From Ruegeria arenilitoris (GTDB lineage: Bacteria; Pseudomonadota; Alphaproteobacteria; Rhodobacterales; Rhodobacteraceae): 64,000 nt of DNA. The stretch is taken from positions 186,001 through 250,000 of the forward strand of contig NZ_WPZO01000005.1 in the NCBI RefSeq assembly GCF_013031355.1, read 5' to 3'. Each line of letters starts with the position of its first letter. Position 1 is the stretch's first letter. Of the stretch, positions 36,383 to 45,427 are shown one piece after another. The notes under the pieces were generated by a model. That model was not told where the DNA came from. It did not search any database and saw only the letters and a program-made list of their open reading frames with translations. The translations under genes were made by a program, and so were the position numbers.

Positions 36383-37300
36383 TTGACCCGCCAATATAAC
36401 ATTCTGATTTTCGACGGATTCTCGAACCATTGCCTTGCCAACATGGTCGAGCCGTTGCGTGCGGCTAACACTCTGGCGCGTCAGCGTCTGTATTCGTGGC
36501 GATTCTGTTCGATTGATGGTGGGGCGGTTCAAAGCTCAAGTGGGCTTGCTGTGACGCCGGATGGGGCCCTGAACGAACAATGCGGAGACGTGCTAGTGGT
36601 CATGCCGTCTTATGGGTATCTCAGGCTGGATACGCGCGAAACCATTCGTGCGATTCTGACGGCCGCGGGAAAGCACTCGCAACTGGCCGGTTTGGATACC
36701 GGCAGCTGGCTGTTGGCCCGGGCCGGGTTGCTGAACGATCACCGCGCGACGATTCACTGGGATGAGCTGGCCCGGTTTGAAGAGACCTTTCCCTTGGTCA
36801 ACGCTGTGCAGGAGCGCTATGTGATCGACGGCAATAGGCTGACTTGTTCCGGAGCGATGGCGGCTTTTGATCTGGCCTCGGCGCTTATTCGCCGCGATCA
36901 CGGGCCGCTGCTGTCGATGGAGGTCGCGCATCTGTTGATGAGCCGGGGCGGCGCGGATCATTACACGCTACCGCTCAAGTCCGAAGACACTCTGGTCAAC
37001 CGGGCGCTGACCTTGATGCAGGCGAATTTGGAAACACCACTACCGATCAAAGAGATTGCCCGCAAAATCGGGTGCTCGCAAAAGCGGCTTGAAGGGCGGA
37101 TACAGGCCGAGTTGAAAACCACGCCGCAAGCGCTGTACCGGCGTCTGCGCCTGAACCTTGCCCGCAAGCTGGCGGAAGAGACGGAACAGTCCATTGCGGA
37201 AATCGCCGGGCGCTGCGGTTATGAAAATGCCAGCGCCATGACCCGGGCATTCAAGGCCGAGTTCGGGCAAACACCGACCGCGTTCCGCAGCGGCAGTTGA
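36383..37300 (+). CDS. AraC family regulator with GATase-1-like (GlxA/CdhR) domain
   Basis: 305 residues from the TTG at 36383. Residues 5-180 form a DJ-1/PfpI-like domain (YNILIFDGFSNHCLANMVEPLRAAN; AGLDTGSWLLARAGLLNDHRATIHW; RLTCSGAMAAFDLASALI). The C-terminus is a double AraC helix-turn-helix (LPIKEIARKIGCSQKRLEGR; SIAEIAGRCGYENASAMTRAFKAEFGQTPTAFR). Relatives include CdhR and GbdR, which control carnitine and glycine betaine catabolism, consistent with the divergent acyl-CoA genes. The frame is open to TTG 36308, but that would leave only 23 bases to the divergent start; 36383 fits homologous starts better. No ATG is available. Confidence 0.8.
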   Translation: MTRQYNILIFDGFSNHCLANMVEPLRAANTLARQRLYSWRFCSIDGGAVQSSSGLAVTPDGALNEQCGDVLVVMPSYGYLRLDTRETIRAILTAAGKHSQLAGLDTGSWLLARAGLLNDHRATIHWDELARFEETFPLVNAVQERYVIDGNRLTCSGAMAAFDLASALIRRDHGPLLSMEVAHLLMSRGGADHYTLPLKSEDTLVNRALTLMQANLETPLPIKEIARKIGCSQKRLEGRIQAELKTTPQALYRRLRLNLARKLAEETEQSIAEIAGRCGYENASAMTRAFKAEFGQTPTAFRSGS

Positions 37301-37403
37301 GGCACGGGCAGGGTTTAATACATTGCGGACCAGAAAGCTTTCTGCACAGTAGCAAAGCAACCCCAAGTCGCAGGACGAGACCTGCAATTAAAGGAGTCAC
37401 GAC

Positions 37404-38438
37404 ATGGCCCAATCCCCGGACGTCAACCGACAGATCGTTCTGAACGAACGCCCCAGCGGCCAACCGGACGAAAATACTCTGCGCCTGACCACGACCGAGG
37501 TTCCGACCCCCGGACCGAATGAGATGCTGGTGCGTACCGTCTACCTGTCTCTGGACCCCTATATGCGCGGGCGTATGAACGACGCCAAATCTTATGCCGA
37601 ACCCGTGGCAATCGGCGGCGTCATGACCGCTCAGGTCGTGGGACAGGTTGTGGCGTCGAACCTCGAAGGGTTTGAGGCTGGGGATTATGTCCTGTCCGGC
37701 AGCGGTTGGCAGGACTATGCGATCTCTGATGGAACCGAGGTGATGAATCTTGGCAAATCCCCGCAAAACCCGTCCTGGGCTTTGGGTATACTCGGGATGC
37801 CCGGCTATACCGCCTATGCAGGCCTGTTGAAAATCGGTGAGCCGAAGCCCGGCGAAACAGTGGTGGTTGCGGCCGCCGCAGGGCCGGTCGGCGCGACCGT
37901 TGGGCAGATCGCAAAGATCAAAGGGTGTCGGGTTGTGGGCGTTGCTGGTGGCGCAGAAAAATGCGCGCATGTTGTCGATAATCTCGGGTTTGATGCCTGT
38001 ATCGACCACAATGCACCGGACTTTGCCGAGCAGTTGAAGCAGACCTGCCCGGACGGGATCGATGTTTATTTTGAAAATGTCGGCGGCAAGGTGCTGTATG
38101 CCGTGCTTCCGCTGCTGAACCCCTTTGCGCGGATGCCGGTCTGCGGTGTTGTCGCGTGGTACAACCTGCCGGGTCTGCCCGAAGGGCCGGACATGGGTCC
38201 AGCAATCATGGGCACCTTGCTGCGCATGAAGGTGAAAATGCAGGGTTTCATTATTTTCGACAGCTTCACGCGTGAGGTGTACGAGGAGTTCCGCCGCGAC
38301 ATGACCGAATGGATTGCCGATGGATCGATCCAGTACAAGGAACACATGGTCGATGGGCTGGAAAACGCACCCGAGGCCCTGAACCAACTGCTGAGCGGCG
38401 GCAACTTCGGCAAAATGGTGGTCAATGTAGGGGCGTAA
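37404..38438 (+). CDS. NADP-dependent medium-chain reductase (CurA/2-alkenal reductase type)
   Basis: 344 residues without the zinc ligands of alcohol dehydrogenases. N-terminal GroES-like part (LVRTVYLSLDPYMRGRMND), then a Rossmann domain with VVVAAAAGPVGATVGQIAKIKGCRVVGVAGGAEK, and the family sequence GIDVYFENVGGKVLYAVLPLLN. It should reduce alpha,beta-unsaturated carbonyls with NADPH, a detoxification role. AAAGGAG at 37390-37396 gives a strong start. It follows the AraC gene by 103 bases and is probably its own unit. Confidence 0.88.
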   Translation: MAQSPDVNRQIVLNERPSGQPDENTLRLTTTEVPTPGPNEMLVRTVYLSLDPYMRGRMNDAKSYAEPVAIGGVMTAQVVGQVVASNLEGFEAGDYVLSGSGWQDYAISDGTEVMNLGKSPQNPSWALGILGMPGYTAYAGLLKIGEPKPGETVVVAAAAGPVGATVGQIAKIKGCRVVGVAGGAEKCAHVVDNLGFDACIDHNAPDFAEQLKQTCPDGIDVYFENVGGKVLYAVLPLLNPFARMPVCGVVAWYNLPGLPEGPDMGPAIMGTLLRMKVKMQGFIIFDSFTREVYEEFRRDMTEWIADGSIQYKEHMVDGLENAPEALNQLLSGGNFGKMVVNVGA

Positions 38439-38446
38439 CGTCGTCC

Positions 38447-38486
38447 CCAAAAAGCACGTTCACCCGATGCCTGGCACCGGGTGAAC
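38447..38486 (-). terminator. Rho-independent terminator of the nap operon
   Basis: GTTCACCCGATGC and GCACCGGGTGAAC (38458-38486) form a 13-bp stem with one mismatch and a 3-base loop. Read on the minus strand the stem is followed by GTGCTTTTTGG, giving a U-run. Without a U-run on the plus strand, it may still partly stop the convergent reductase transcript. Confidence 0.75.
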
Positions 38487-38505
38487 ATTGATCTAGTTGG
38501 AAAAT

Positions 38506-38763
38506 TTACGCCGTCGTGCCCTTGATGCGGATGGCCGAGCCCAGCGACCCCGCGCACAGCCCAACGACTACCGCAATCAAAATCTCGATTGTTTCGATAT
38601 TGGCAAAGCTCCAATGGGCAAAGAGCAAGGTTTCTATCACGCCGACTACGCCACCCATCAGAGCACCAAGCCACACGCGCCGTGTCATCATCCCCAGCGC
38701 AAGACCCAGAATACCCGGCAGGCTGATGATGTTGGCCCCGATTGTTCCCAGAAGTTCCAGCAT
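38506..38763 (-). CDS. Small membrane protein at the end of the nap operon
   Basis: 85 residues, not a recognised Nap subunit. It has three hydrophobic segments (IISLPGILGLALGMM; WLGALMGGVVGVIETLLFAHW; IEILIAVVVGLCAGSLGSAI) rich in Gly, resembling small Gly-zipper-type inner-membrane proteins. It starts 12 bases after napC with the same orientation and ends just before the operon terminator, so it is cotranscribed. NapE and NapK are also small membrane proteins of nap operons but are shorter and usually first in the operon. Confidence 0.7.
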   Translation of the reverse strand: MLELLGTIGANIISLPGILGLALGMMTRRVWLGALMGGVVGVIETLLFAHWSFANIETIEILIAVVVGLCAGSLGSAIRIKGTTA

Positions 38764-38775
38764 GTCTTGCCCCTC

Positions 38776-39477
38776 TTATTCCGCGCGATCGGTCAGGAAT
38801 GACCGAATCTCGGCACTGCCATCCGCCACCTGATGCTGCAGCTTGCCCGAGGGTTCGCCAGCCAGCTCTTCGGTGATTTCCTGATATGTCTCAAGGTAGT
38901 TCGGTGGCAGGGTGTGCGCGATACCCTGGTGACAGTCGATGCAGGTCATGTTGTTGTCGATCGCGCGCTGGTGTTCGGATGCGGCGCGGGTTTCCTGGAT
39001 GGTGAAGTCCATATAGTCAAAGTTGTGACAGTTGCGGCATTCGCGGCTGTCCGACGCCTTCATCTTCTTCCAGACGGCCGATGCCATGCTCAGCCGATGC
39101 TCTTCGTATTTCTCTGGCGTGCTGATGGTGCCGACCATCTCGTGATAGACGTCCTTAACGGCCATGATCTTGGCCTTGATCTTGTGGTTCCACTCATGCG
39201 GCACGTGGCAATCGGAACAGATCGCGCGCACGCCCGAGTGGTTGTTGTAGTGGATCGTCTCGCGATATTCGCCCAGATTGGTTTCCATCGTGTGGCACGA
39301 GGTACAGAATTCTTCTGTATTGGTCAGTTCCAATGTCCAGTGGAACCCGCCCCAGAACAGGATACCGGCCAGAAATCCAGCCAGGACCAGAAAGCCCGAA
39401 CTGAACATGACAGCCGGTGTCCAGATTGCGTTCCAGATGCGGCCAATCCAACCGCGATTTTCGGGGGAGTCTGCCAT
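38776..39477 (-). CDS. napC: Tetrahaem cytochrome c NapC
   Basis: 233 residues: one N-terminal membrane anchor (VMFSSGFLVLAGFLAGILFWGG, residues 18-40) and four CxxCH haem sites (CTSCH, CSDCH, CRNCH, CIDCH). NapC/NirT proteins oxidise quinol in the membrane and pass electrons to NapB and NapA in the periplasm. The ATG has AAGGAGC upstream. Gap of 29 bases to napB. Confidence 0.94.
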   Translation of the reverse strand: MADSPENRGWIGRIWNAIWTPAVMFSSGFLVLAGFLAGILFWGGFHWTLELTNTEEFCTSCHTMETNLGEYRETIHYNNHSGVRAICSDCHVPHEWNHKIKAKIMAVKDVYHEMVGTISTPEKYEEHRLSMASAVWKKMKASDSRECRNCHNFDYMDFTIQETRAASEHQRAIDNNMTCIDCHQGIAHTLPPNYLETYQEITEELAGEPSGKLQHQVADGSAEIRSFLTDRAE

Positions 39478-39506
39478 ATTGGTGCTCCTTTCAGTAAAGC
39501 GTTGGA

Positions 39507-39944
39507 TCAGTTGTTGTGCGAGGGTTCAAACACGTTGTCGACCAACGCAGGAGCATCCGCCTGAGGCACGTGGCACTGGTTACAGAAATACCGGGTGCCT
39601 GCGATGCGGTCCAGCTCGTTGCCGTCGCGATCCAGATAGTGAGTCATCGACAGGGTCGGCGCGTTGCGGTCACCGGCTTTGGTCCAGTCATGGCAGGACA
39701 GGCATTGATTGGTGCGCACGTCGATCTGGTACTGCTCGACCGAGTGTGGGATCAGCGGCGGTTGCTGGCGATAGTTACGCTGCATCCGTCCTTCGACATC
39801 CTTGTGGATCTGATGCAGGGGGATGGGCTCATCTACATCTGCCCCACGCAGGGTTTCCACCTCGGCTGACTGGGCAAGGGCGAACCCGCTCAGGAGCAAA
39901 ACGGGGATCAGGGCAATTCCGCCTGTCAGGATTGATTTTTTCAT
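39507..39944 (-). CDS. napB: Dihaem cytochrome c NapB
   Basis: 145 residues with a signal peptide (residues 1-24, ending GFALA) and two haem sites, CLSCH and CNQCH, plus the conserved PPLIPHSVEQYQI before the first. It is the electron-transfer subunit tightly bound to NapA. The gap to napH is 12 bases. Confidence 0.94.
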   Translation of the reverse strand: MKKSILTGGIALIPVLLLSGFALAQSAEVETLRGADVDEPIPLHQIHKDVEGRMQRNYRQQPPLIPHSVEQYQIDVRTNQCLSCHDWTKAGDRNAPTLSMTHYLDRDGNELDRIAGTRYFCNQCHVPQADAPALVDNVFEPSHNN

Positions 39945-39956
39945 CTTGGCACTCCC

Positions 39957-40874
39957 TTAGATAGGTCTGGCTTCGCGCGGCTCAGGCGCGGGAACTGGAT
40001 CGGAAGGTGCGACGACATGATCGTCGAACCGGTGAGTAAAATTGAAGACATCGACGGCGCAGACATCGATGCAGCGGCCGCAATTGGTGCAGTCCGTCGA
40101 CAGGATCAGAGGGGTCGTGCCGGGCTTGCCCTTCAATGCGGGCGAAATGATCTGGTTTTCGGGGCAGACCGCGTAGCAATCCATGCAATCATCGCAGGCT
40201 GTCCGGTTGGCGGCGCTGACACGCAGCAGGCTTTTGCTGCCGATCAGGCCATAGAAGGCGCCAACCGGGCAGATATGGCCGCACCAGCCGTGGCGTGCGA
40301 CGACCAGGTCAAAAACGAAGATCGCAACGATCAGAGCCCAGACGAAACCGGCACCAAAGATCAGCCCGCGGTGCAGCATGGTGATGGGGTTGACCAACTC
40401 CCACGCGATCACCCCGGTCAGGCCCGAGACGATCAGCACCGTTGCCAACACCCAGAGGCGGGTATTGCGTTTCGGCTGCCAGCCCTTTGGCAGGTCCAGC
40501 TTGCGGTGCAGCCAGTTTGCCGCATCGGTCACCGGGTTGATCGGACAGACCCAGGAACAATAGACACGGCCGCCGATCAGCGCATAGGCGACCAGAACGA
40601 TCACCCCACCGATCAGCGCGGTCAGTTCGGGCCAATGCCCGGCGACGAGACTTTGCAACAGAACCAGAGGATCTGTCAGAGGCAACACACCTAGGGTCAG
40701 CGACCCCGCCAGCGTGCCTTGCACGATCCAGATGCCGAACCAAGGGCCCAGCAGGAACAGGGCCAGAAAGAACGCCTGACTTATGCGGCGCAGCAGCAAG
40801 AAACGGTGCGCGCCGATCCAGCCTTTGGTTGCAACGGCCTCTTGTCCGACCGGCAGATGGGTGCGGGCGCTCAT
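39957..40874 (-). CDS. napH: Membrane ferredoxin-type quinol dehydrogenase NapH
   Basis: 305 residues with four to five membrane helices, two cytoplasmic-side Cys motifs (CSWVCPINP and [10 protein letters not shown]) and two C-terminal 4Fe-4S ferredoxin sites ([23 protein letters not shown]). With NapG it forms a second quinol-oxidising route to NapA. Overlaps napG by ATGA. Confidence 0.93.
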   Translation of the reverse strand: MSARTHLPVGQEAVATKGWIGAHRFLLLRRISQAFFLALFLLGPWFGIWIVQGTLAGSLTLGVLPLTDPLVLLQSLVAGHWPELTALIGGVIVLVAYALIGGRVYCSWVCPINPVTDAANWLHRKLDLPKGWQPKRNTRLWVLATVLIVSGLTGVIAWELVNPITMLHRGLIFGAGFVWALIVAIFVFDLVVARHGWCGHICPVGAFYGLIGSKSLLRVSAANRTACDDCMDCYAVCPENQIISPALKGKPGTTPLILSTDCTNCGRCIDVCAVDVFNFTHRFDDHVVAPSDPVPAPEPREARPI

Positions 40875-41689
40875 TGTCCTACCCCCGGTAGGTCATAAGA
40901 CGGCGCGAAACCGCCCGGAGTGGCCAGATTGTCCGTGCCCGGTCCTGGAAGGCGGTCGGGCAGGTCGATCAGGCCGTCCACAAGAGGACCGCCATGGCTT
41001 TCTTTTTCTTCCCAGCCTTTGCGGTAGTGATCTGCGCTGCTGCCGCGCGCCAGTCGCGTGGGCAGCACCTTGATCGCGGCTTCGGGCAGAACGCAGCTTT
41101 TCTCGCACACGCCGCAGCCTGTGCAGCGGTCGGCATGGACGGTCGGGATGAACATCGCATGGTGACCGGAGCGGTCGTTATGCGCGGTTTCCAGCGTGAT
41201 CGCCTCGTCAATGACGGGGCAGACGCGGTAACAGACATCGCAGCGCAGGCCGAGGAAATTCAGGCAGTTTTCCTGATCGACCAGAACCGCAACGCCCATT
41301 TTAGCATCGTCGATATTGTCCAGCCCCGGGTCCAACGCACCGGTGGGGCAGGCGGCGACGCACGGAATGTCGTCGCACATCTCGCACGGCACATCGCGTG
41401 CCGTGAAATAGGGCGTGCCGGTTGCAACGGCATCGACCCCAAGTTCAGCCAGTTTCAAGGTGTCGTAAGGGCAGTCCCGCACGCAGAGCCCGCAGCGGAT
41501 GCAAGCCGACAGGAACTCCTCTTCCGGCAACGCGCCGGGCGGGCGCAATGCTTCGGCCGGCAGCGCGCGGGCATCGCGGGCCAACCAGGCCAGCAATGAC
41601 CCGGCGACCACGCAGCCGCCTGCCGTGCGCGCCGAATCCTGCAGGAATCGGCGCCGTTGCGGCGAGAGAGGAGTACCGGTCAGGGACAT
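40871..41689 (-). CDS. napG: Periplasmic ferredoxin-type protein NapG
   Basis: 272 residues. Twin-arginine signal ([15 protein letters not shown]) and four 4Fe-4S binding motifs, including [26 protein letters not shown] and [11 protein letters not shown]. Exported folded by Tat, it passes electrons from NapH toward NapC/NapB. The start lies 27 bases after the napA stop. Confidence 0.93.
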   Translation of the reverse strand: MSLTGTPLSPQRRRFLQDSARTAGGCVVAGSLLAWLARDARALPAEALRPPGALPEEEFLSACIRCGLCVRDCPYDTLKLAELGVDAVATGTPYFTARDVPCEMCDDIPCVAACPTGALDPGLDNIDDAKMGVAVLVDQENCLNFLGLRCDVCYRVCPVIDEAITLETAHNDRSGHHAMFIPTVHADRCTGCGVCEKSCVLPEAAIKVLPTRLARGSSADHYRKGWEEKESHGGPLVDGLIDLPDRLPGPGTDNLATPGGFAPSYDLPGVGQ

Positions 41690-41716
41690 GGGGACTACCT
41701 TTGCGATCCTTCCCGG

Positions 41717-44209
41717 TTACGCGCGTTCGACCTTACACGCGCATTTCTTGAAGTCGGTCTCTTTCGACAGCGGGCAGGTTGCGTCCAGCGTCAGCTTGTT
41801 GGTCAGCTGATGCTCGTCGAACCAGGGCATGAAGACCAAACCACGCGGTACCTTGTTGCGCCCGCGGGTTTCGACCCGGCTTGTGACCTCGCCGCGGCGG
41901 GTTGAGAGGATGATCTCCTGCCCGCGACGCAGACCCCGATCCTTGGCGTCCTGCGGGTGCATGTAGACGACAGCGTTCGGATAGGCGCGGTGCAGTTCCG
42001 GCACCCGGCGGGTCATCGAACCCGAGTGCCAGTGCTCCAGCACGCGGCCCGTGGACAGCCACAGATCATATTCTTCATCCGGCTCCTCGGCGGCGGGTTC
42101 GTAGGGGGCAAAGATGATCTTGGCCTTACCATCCTTGTGACCATAGAACTCTACGCCTGCGCCTTCGGACACATAGGGGTCATAGCCTTCGCGGAAGCGA
42201 TAGAGCGTTTCCTTGCCATCGACGACCGGCCAGCGCATACCGCGTGCCTCATGGTACATTTCGAACGGTGCCAGATCGTGCGCGTGGCCGCGACCGAAGT
42301 CGGCATATTCCTCGAACAGACCTTTCTGGACGTAATAGCCGAAGTGTTCCGCATCGTCGTTGTCGAAGCCTTCTGCCGTCTCGGACAGCGGGAACTGGTC
42401 GATCTTGCCGTTGGCAAAGAGCACATCATACATGGTCTTGCCGCGATGTTCCGGCATGGTGGCCAGCAGCTCTTCGCCCCAGACCTCTTCGACGGTGAAG
42501 CGTTTCGAGAATTCCATCACCTGCCACAGGTCCGACTTGGCCTCGCCCGGCGCTTTCACCTGCTGCCGCCAGAATTGGGTGCGGCGTTCGGCGTTGCCGT
42601 AGGCGCCTTCCTTTTCGACCCACATGGCGGTGGGCAGGATCAGGTCGGCAGATACCGCCGTGACCGTCGGATAGGGGTCGGACACGGTGATGAAGTTTTC
42701 CGGGTTGCGATAGCCGGGATAGCCCTCTTCGTTGATGTTGGGCGCGGCCTGCATGTTGTTGTTGCACTGGACCCAATAGGCGTTCAGATCGCCGTCTTTC
42801 AGCTTGCGGTGCTGCAGAACGGCGTGGAAGCCGGGCTTAGCCGGGATGGTGCCAGCGGGCACGTTCCAGGCGGTTTCGCAGATTTCGCGGTGTTTGTCGT
42901 TCATCACGACCATGTCGGCGGGCAGACGGTGGGCAAAGGTGCCGACCTCACGTGCAGTACCACAGGCTGACGGCTGACCGGTCAGCGAGAAGGGCGAGTT
43001 GCCCGGTTCCGAAATCTTACCAACCAGCAGGTGCACGTTGTACATCAGCGAGTTCACCCACGACCCGCGGGTGTGCTGGTTGAAGCCCATGGTCCACAGG
43101 CTCATGACTTTGCGGTTCGGGTCGGCATATTGCTTGGCCAGTTTTTCCAGCCGGTCGGCGGGCACGCCCGAAAGCTCTGCAGTGTATTCCAGTGTGTATG
43201 GTTCGACCGCTTTGGCGTATTCTTCAAAGCTGATCGGTTCCATCTTGCCGACATTGGGGTTGGCGGCCTCTTGCTGCAGCGGGTGGCTGTCGCGCAGGCC
43301 ATAGCCGATATCGGTGGCGGTCTTGGTGATGTTGACGTGGTTCTTGACGAACTCTTCGTTCACCGCGCCAGTCTGGATGATGTAGTTGGCGATGTAGTTC
43401 AGGATCGCCAGGTCGGTCTGCGGCTCGAAAACCATGCCATTGTCGGCCAGCTCGAACGAGCGGTGTTCGAAGGTGGATAGGACGTGCACCTCACAGCCCG
43501 GCTTGGTCAGGCGGGTGTCGGTCAGGCGCGACCACAGGATCGGGTGCATCTCGGCCATGTTCGAGCCCCACAGCACGAAGGTGTCCGCGTGCTCGAGGTC
43601 GTCATAGCAGCCCATCGGCTCGTCAATGCCGAAGGTGCGCATAAAGCCCACAACGGCCGAGGCCATGCAGTGGCGCGCGTTGGGGTCGATGTTGTTCGAC
43701 CGGAAGCCCGCCTTCATCATCTTGGCGGCGGCATAGCCTTCCCAGACGGTCCACTGGCCAGAGCCGAACATGCCAACGCTGGTCGGACCTTTCTTGGCCA
43801 GCGACTCTTTCCATTTCTCAGCCATAACGTCGAAGGCTTCGTCCCAGCTGACCGGCTCGAATTCACCGTTCTTGTCATAAACGCCGTTCGATTTACGCAG
43901 CAGCGGCGTGGTCAGACGGTCCTTGCCGTACATGATCTTGGACAGGAAGTAGCCCTTGATGCAGTTCAGGCCGCGGTTGACCGGCGCGTCCGGGTCGCCC
44001 TGGGTGGCGACAACGCGGCCGTCCTTGGTGCCGACCAGAACCGAGCAGCCGGTGCCGCAGAAGCGGCAGGCCGCTTTGTCCCAGCGGATATCTGGGGCAC
44101 CGGTTTGCGCATTGGCCTGACCGGTGGCCAGAGGGATGCCTGCGGCGGACGCAGTGGCAGCGGCCGCTGAGGCCTTGAGGAAAGTCCGGCGAGATTCTGA
44201 TGTAGTCAT
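41717..44209 (-). CDS. napA: Periplasmic nitrate reductase catalytic subunit
   Basis: 830 residues, the normal NapA length. A Tat signal ([13 protein letters not shown]) precedes the 4Fe-4S motif CRFCGTGC...GLNCIKG and the molybdopterin domains, with the Mo-Cys region [20 protein letters not shown] (the Cys after NARH is the Mo ligand). It reduces nitrate to nitrite in the periplasm without energy conservation, for redox balancing or the first step of denitrification. ATG 44209 overlaps the napD stop; the longer open frame to 44485 runs antiparallel to nothing useful and lacks the Tat start. Confidence 0.95.
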   Translation of the reverse strand: MTTSESRRTFLKASAAAATASAAGIPLATGQANAQTGAPDIRWDKAACRFCGTGCSVLVGTKDGRVVATQGDPDAPVNRGLNCIKGYFLSKIMYGKDRLTTPLLRKSNGVYDKNGEFEPVSWDEAFDVMAEKWKESLAKKGPTSVGMFGSGQWTVWEGYAAAKMMKAGFRSNNIDPNARHCMASAVVGFMRTFGIDEPMGCYDDLEHADTFVLWGSNMAEMHPILWSRLTDTRLTKPGCEVHVLSTFEHRSFELADNGMVFEPQTDLAILNYIANYIIQTGAVNEEFVKNHVNITKTATDIGYGLRDSHPLQQEAANPNVGKMEPISFEEYAKAVEPYTLEYTAELSGVPADRLEKLAKQYADPNRKVMSLWTMGFNQHTRGSWVNSLMYNVHLLVGKISEPGNSPFSLTGQPSACGTAREVGTFAHRLPADMVVMNDKHREICETAWNVPAGTIPAKPGFHAVLQHRKLKDGDLNAYWVQCNNNMQAAPNINEEGYPGYRNPENFITVSDPYPTVTAVSADLILPTAMWVEKEGAYGNAERRTQFWRQQVKAPGEAKSDLWQVMEFSKRFTVEEVWGEELLATMPEHRGKTMYDVLFANGKIDQFPLSETAEGFDNDDAEHFGYYVQKGLFEEYADFGRGHAHDLAPFEMYHEARGMRWPVVDGKETLYRFREGYDPYVSEGAGVEFYGHKDGKAKIIFAPYEPAAEEPDEEYDLWLSTGRVLEHWHSGSMTRRVPELHRAYPNAVVYMHPQDAKDRGLRRGQEIILSTRRGEVTSRVETRGRNKVPRGLVFMPWFDEHQLTNKLTLDATCPLSKETDFKKCACKVERA

Positions 44210-44499
44210 AGCGTGAGCCTCCGGCTGGTGGTTTGGCTTGGGGCCTCGGGATGCGGAGCGCTTTCCGCGAGATCCTCGAAATGGTGATAAGTCAGCGTCA
44301 GAGAAATCACTCCGGGGATCTGATGCAGATCCATGATGATCTCGGACGCAAGGCGGTCGGGTGTGTCTTCGACAACGATGACGAAACGGCCATCTTCGGC
44401 CTGGGCGTGAACTTCGACGCCCGGCGTGTCCCGCATCGTTTGCGCGGCGGCGTCGGTCTGTTCTTGGGCAACATGTGCAAGGCAACCGCAGATATTCAT
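44206..44499 (-). CDS. napD: NapA maturation chaperone NapD
   Basis: 97 residues, ferredoxin-like fold ([34 protein letters not shown]). It binds the NapA Tat signal and prevents export before the cofactor is loaded. Overlaps both napF and napA by four bases. Confidence 0.9.
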   Translation of the reverse strand: MNICGCLAHVAQEQTDAAAQTMRDTPGVEVHAQAEDGRFVIVVEDTPDRLASEIIMDLHQIPGVISLTLTYHHFEDLAESAPHPEAPSQTTSRRLTL

Positions 44500-45011
44500 T
44501 GAACCGTTTCCGTTTGAGTTATGGGCCGACGTTCAAACGCGACAGCGTCGACAGGGCAAAGCGCCACACAGGCGCCGCATCCGTTGCAGGTCTCGGTATC
44601 CAGTGCGGGTTCTGCCCGCCCGCCCAGTTGCAGTTTGAACCGGATGGCGTTCTGCTCGCAATTGTCCTGACAGACGCGGCAGCTGACTCCGTTCATGGAC
44701 AGGCATGAGGCATCCTGAATGGCCGCGCGCCAGGGCCAGTCGGCCAGACGTTCGACTTGCAGAGCATCCGTCGGACAGGCCTTGGCGCAATCGCCACAAA
44801 ACGTACAGGGATCGTCGCCGGGCTGAAACACCGGGAAACCGTCGTGGCCAATCGCAATCACGTTCTCGGGGCAGGCTTCGGCGCAGTCGCCGCATTTGGA
44901 GCACTGATCCACAAATCCCGGTACAGCCGAACCCGGCGGTCGAACAGTATTACTGTCCTCCCGGAACATGCTGGCGCTTAGAAACGCCCGGCGGCTCGTC
45001 ATCTGGCTCAT
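44496..45011 (-). CDS. napF: Ferredoxin-type protein NapF
   Basis: 171 residues with an N-terminal SRRAFLSAS stretch and four Cys clusters, three of them canonical 4Fe-4S motifs ([36 protein letters not shown]) and one incomplete (CRVCQDNC). NapF is cytoplasmic and thought to help insert the NapA iron-sulfur cluster. First gene of the operon; no obvious Shine-Dalgarno precedes 45011 or the internal ATG 45002. Confidence 0.9.
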   Translation of the reverse strand: MSQMTSRRAFLSASMFREDSNTVRPPGSAVPGFVDQCSKCGDCAEACPENVIAIGHDGFPVFQPGDDPCTFCGDCAKACPTDALQVERLADWPWRAAIQDASCLSMNGVSCRVCQDNCEQNAIRFKLQLGGRAEPALDTETCNGCGACVALCPVDAVAFERRPITQTETVQ

Positions 45012-45080
45012 ATGGCTGGACTGTTCGCGTTTGATTCTTCTTCTACGTTACCTCATTAGCGCTTCTAAAGTTGATGAATT

Positions 45081-45094
45081 TTGATCCAGATCAT
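45081..45094. promoter_or_regulatory. FNR/FnrL-type box upstream of napF
   Basis: TTGATCCAGATCAT matches TTGAT-N4-ATCAA with one change. It lies 70 bases before the napF start, a suitable place for activation under low oxygen. Confidence 0.7.
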
Positions 45095-45266
45095 AAACGA
45101 GAGCTTTATTTTTCATCACTTTGCGTCCCTTTGATTGATCAGAACCGCCAACCCGGTTGCGGGGGCAGGATGGATCATCGGTTTGGCGCGGTTTTTAGGC
45201 GCAAAACCCGCCAAAATGCCCCGTGCGGCGGGGCACAGTCCTATTGTTACATTTTCTTGCTATGCG

Positions 45267-45321
45267 GCGTTGCAGCACTGAATTTGAGTCCCATATTGAA
45301 ACTCGGCATGCTGCAACGCAG
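45267..45321. promoter_or_regulatory. TGC-rich inverted repeat, PhaR-like operator candidate
   Basis: GCGTTGCAGCA (45267-45277) and TGCTGCAACGC (45309-45319) are perfect reverse complements, 42 bases centre to centre. The right arm extends to CTGCAACGCAG, a CTGC-N3-GCAG motif like those reported for the PHB regulator PhaR. It ends 106 bases before the DUF3141 start. Confidence 0.55.
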
Positions 45322-45427
45322 AATGGGCGAAAGGATCGGCCTAAATGTTCAGACAGGACGGGACCAATCAGCCGACTGAGGCACAAGCCACCAATGCCGG
45401 GATTCAGGGCGGGTAGAGGACAGGCTC

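Larger units (their letters stand above)
45012..45427. promoter_or_regulatory. Divergent control region of nap and DUF3141 operons
   Basis: A 416-base stretch without a convincing gene. On the nap side lies an FNR-type box at 45081-45094; on the other side an 11-base TGC-rich inverted repeat (45267-45277 with 45309-45319) and a CTGC-N3-GCAG motif at 45311-45321. A 102-codon plus-strand frame at 45071-45379 covers both sites, has no ribosome site and no recognisable protein, and is not called. Confidence 0.65.

Noticed and set aside
45071-45379. 102-codon plus-strand frame between nap and DUF3141 genes
   Set aside because: Overlaps the FNR box and the TGC inverted repeat, has no ribosome site and no similarity that I recognise.
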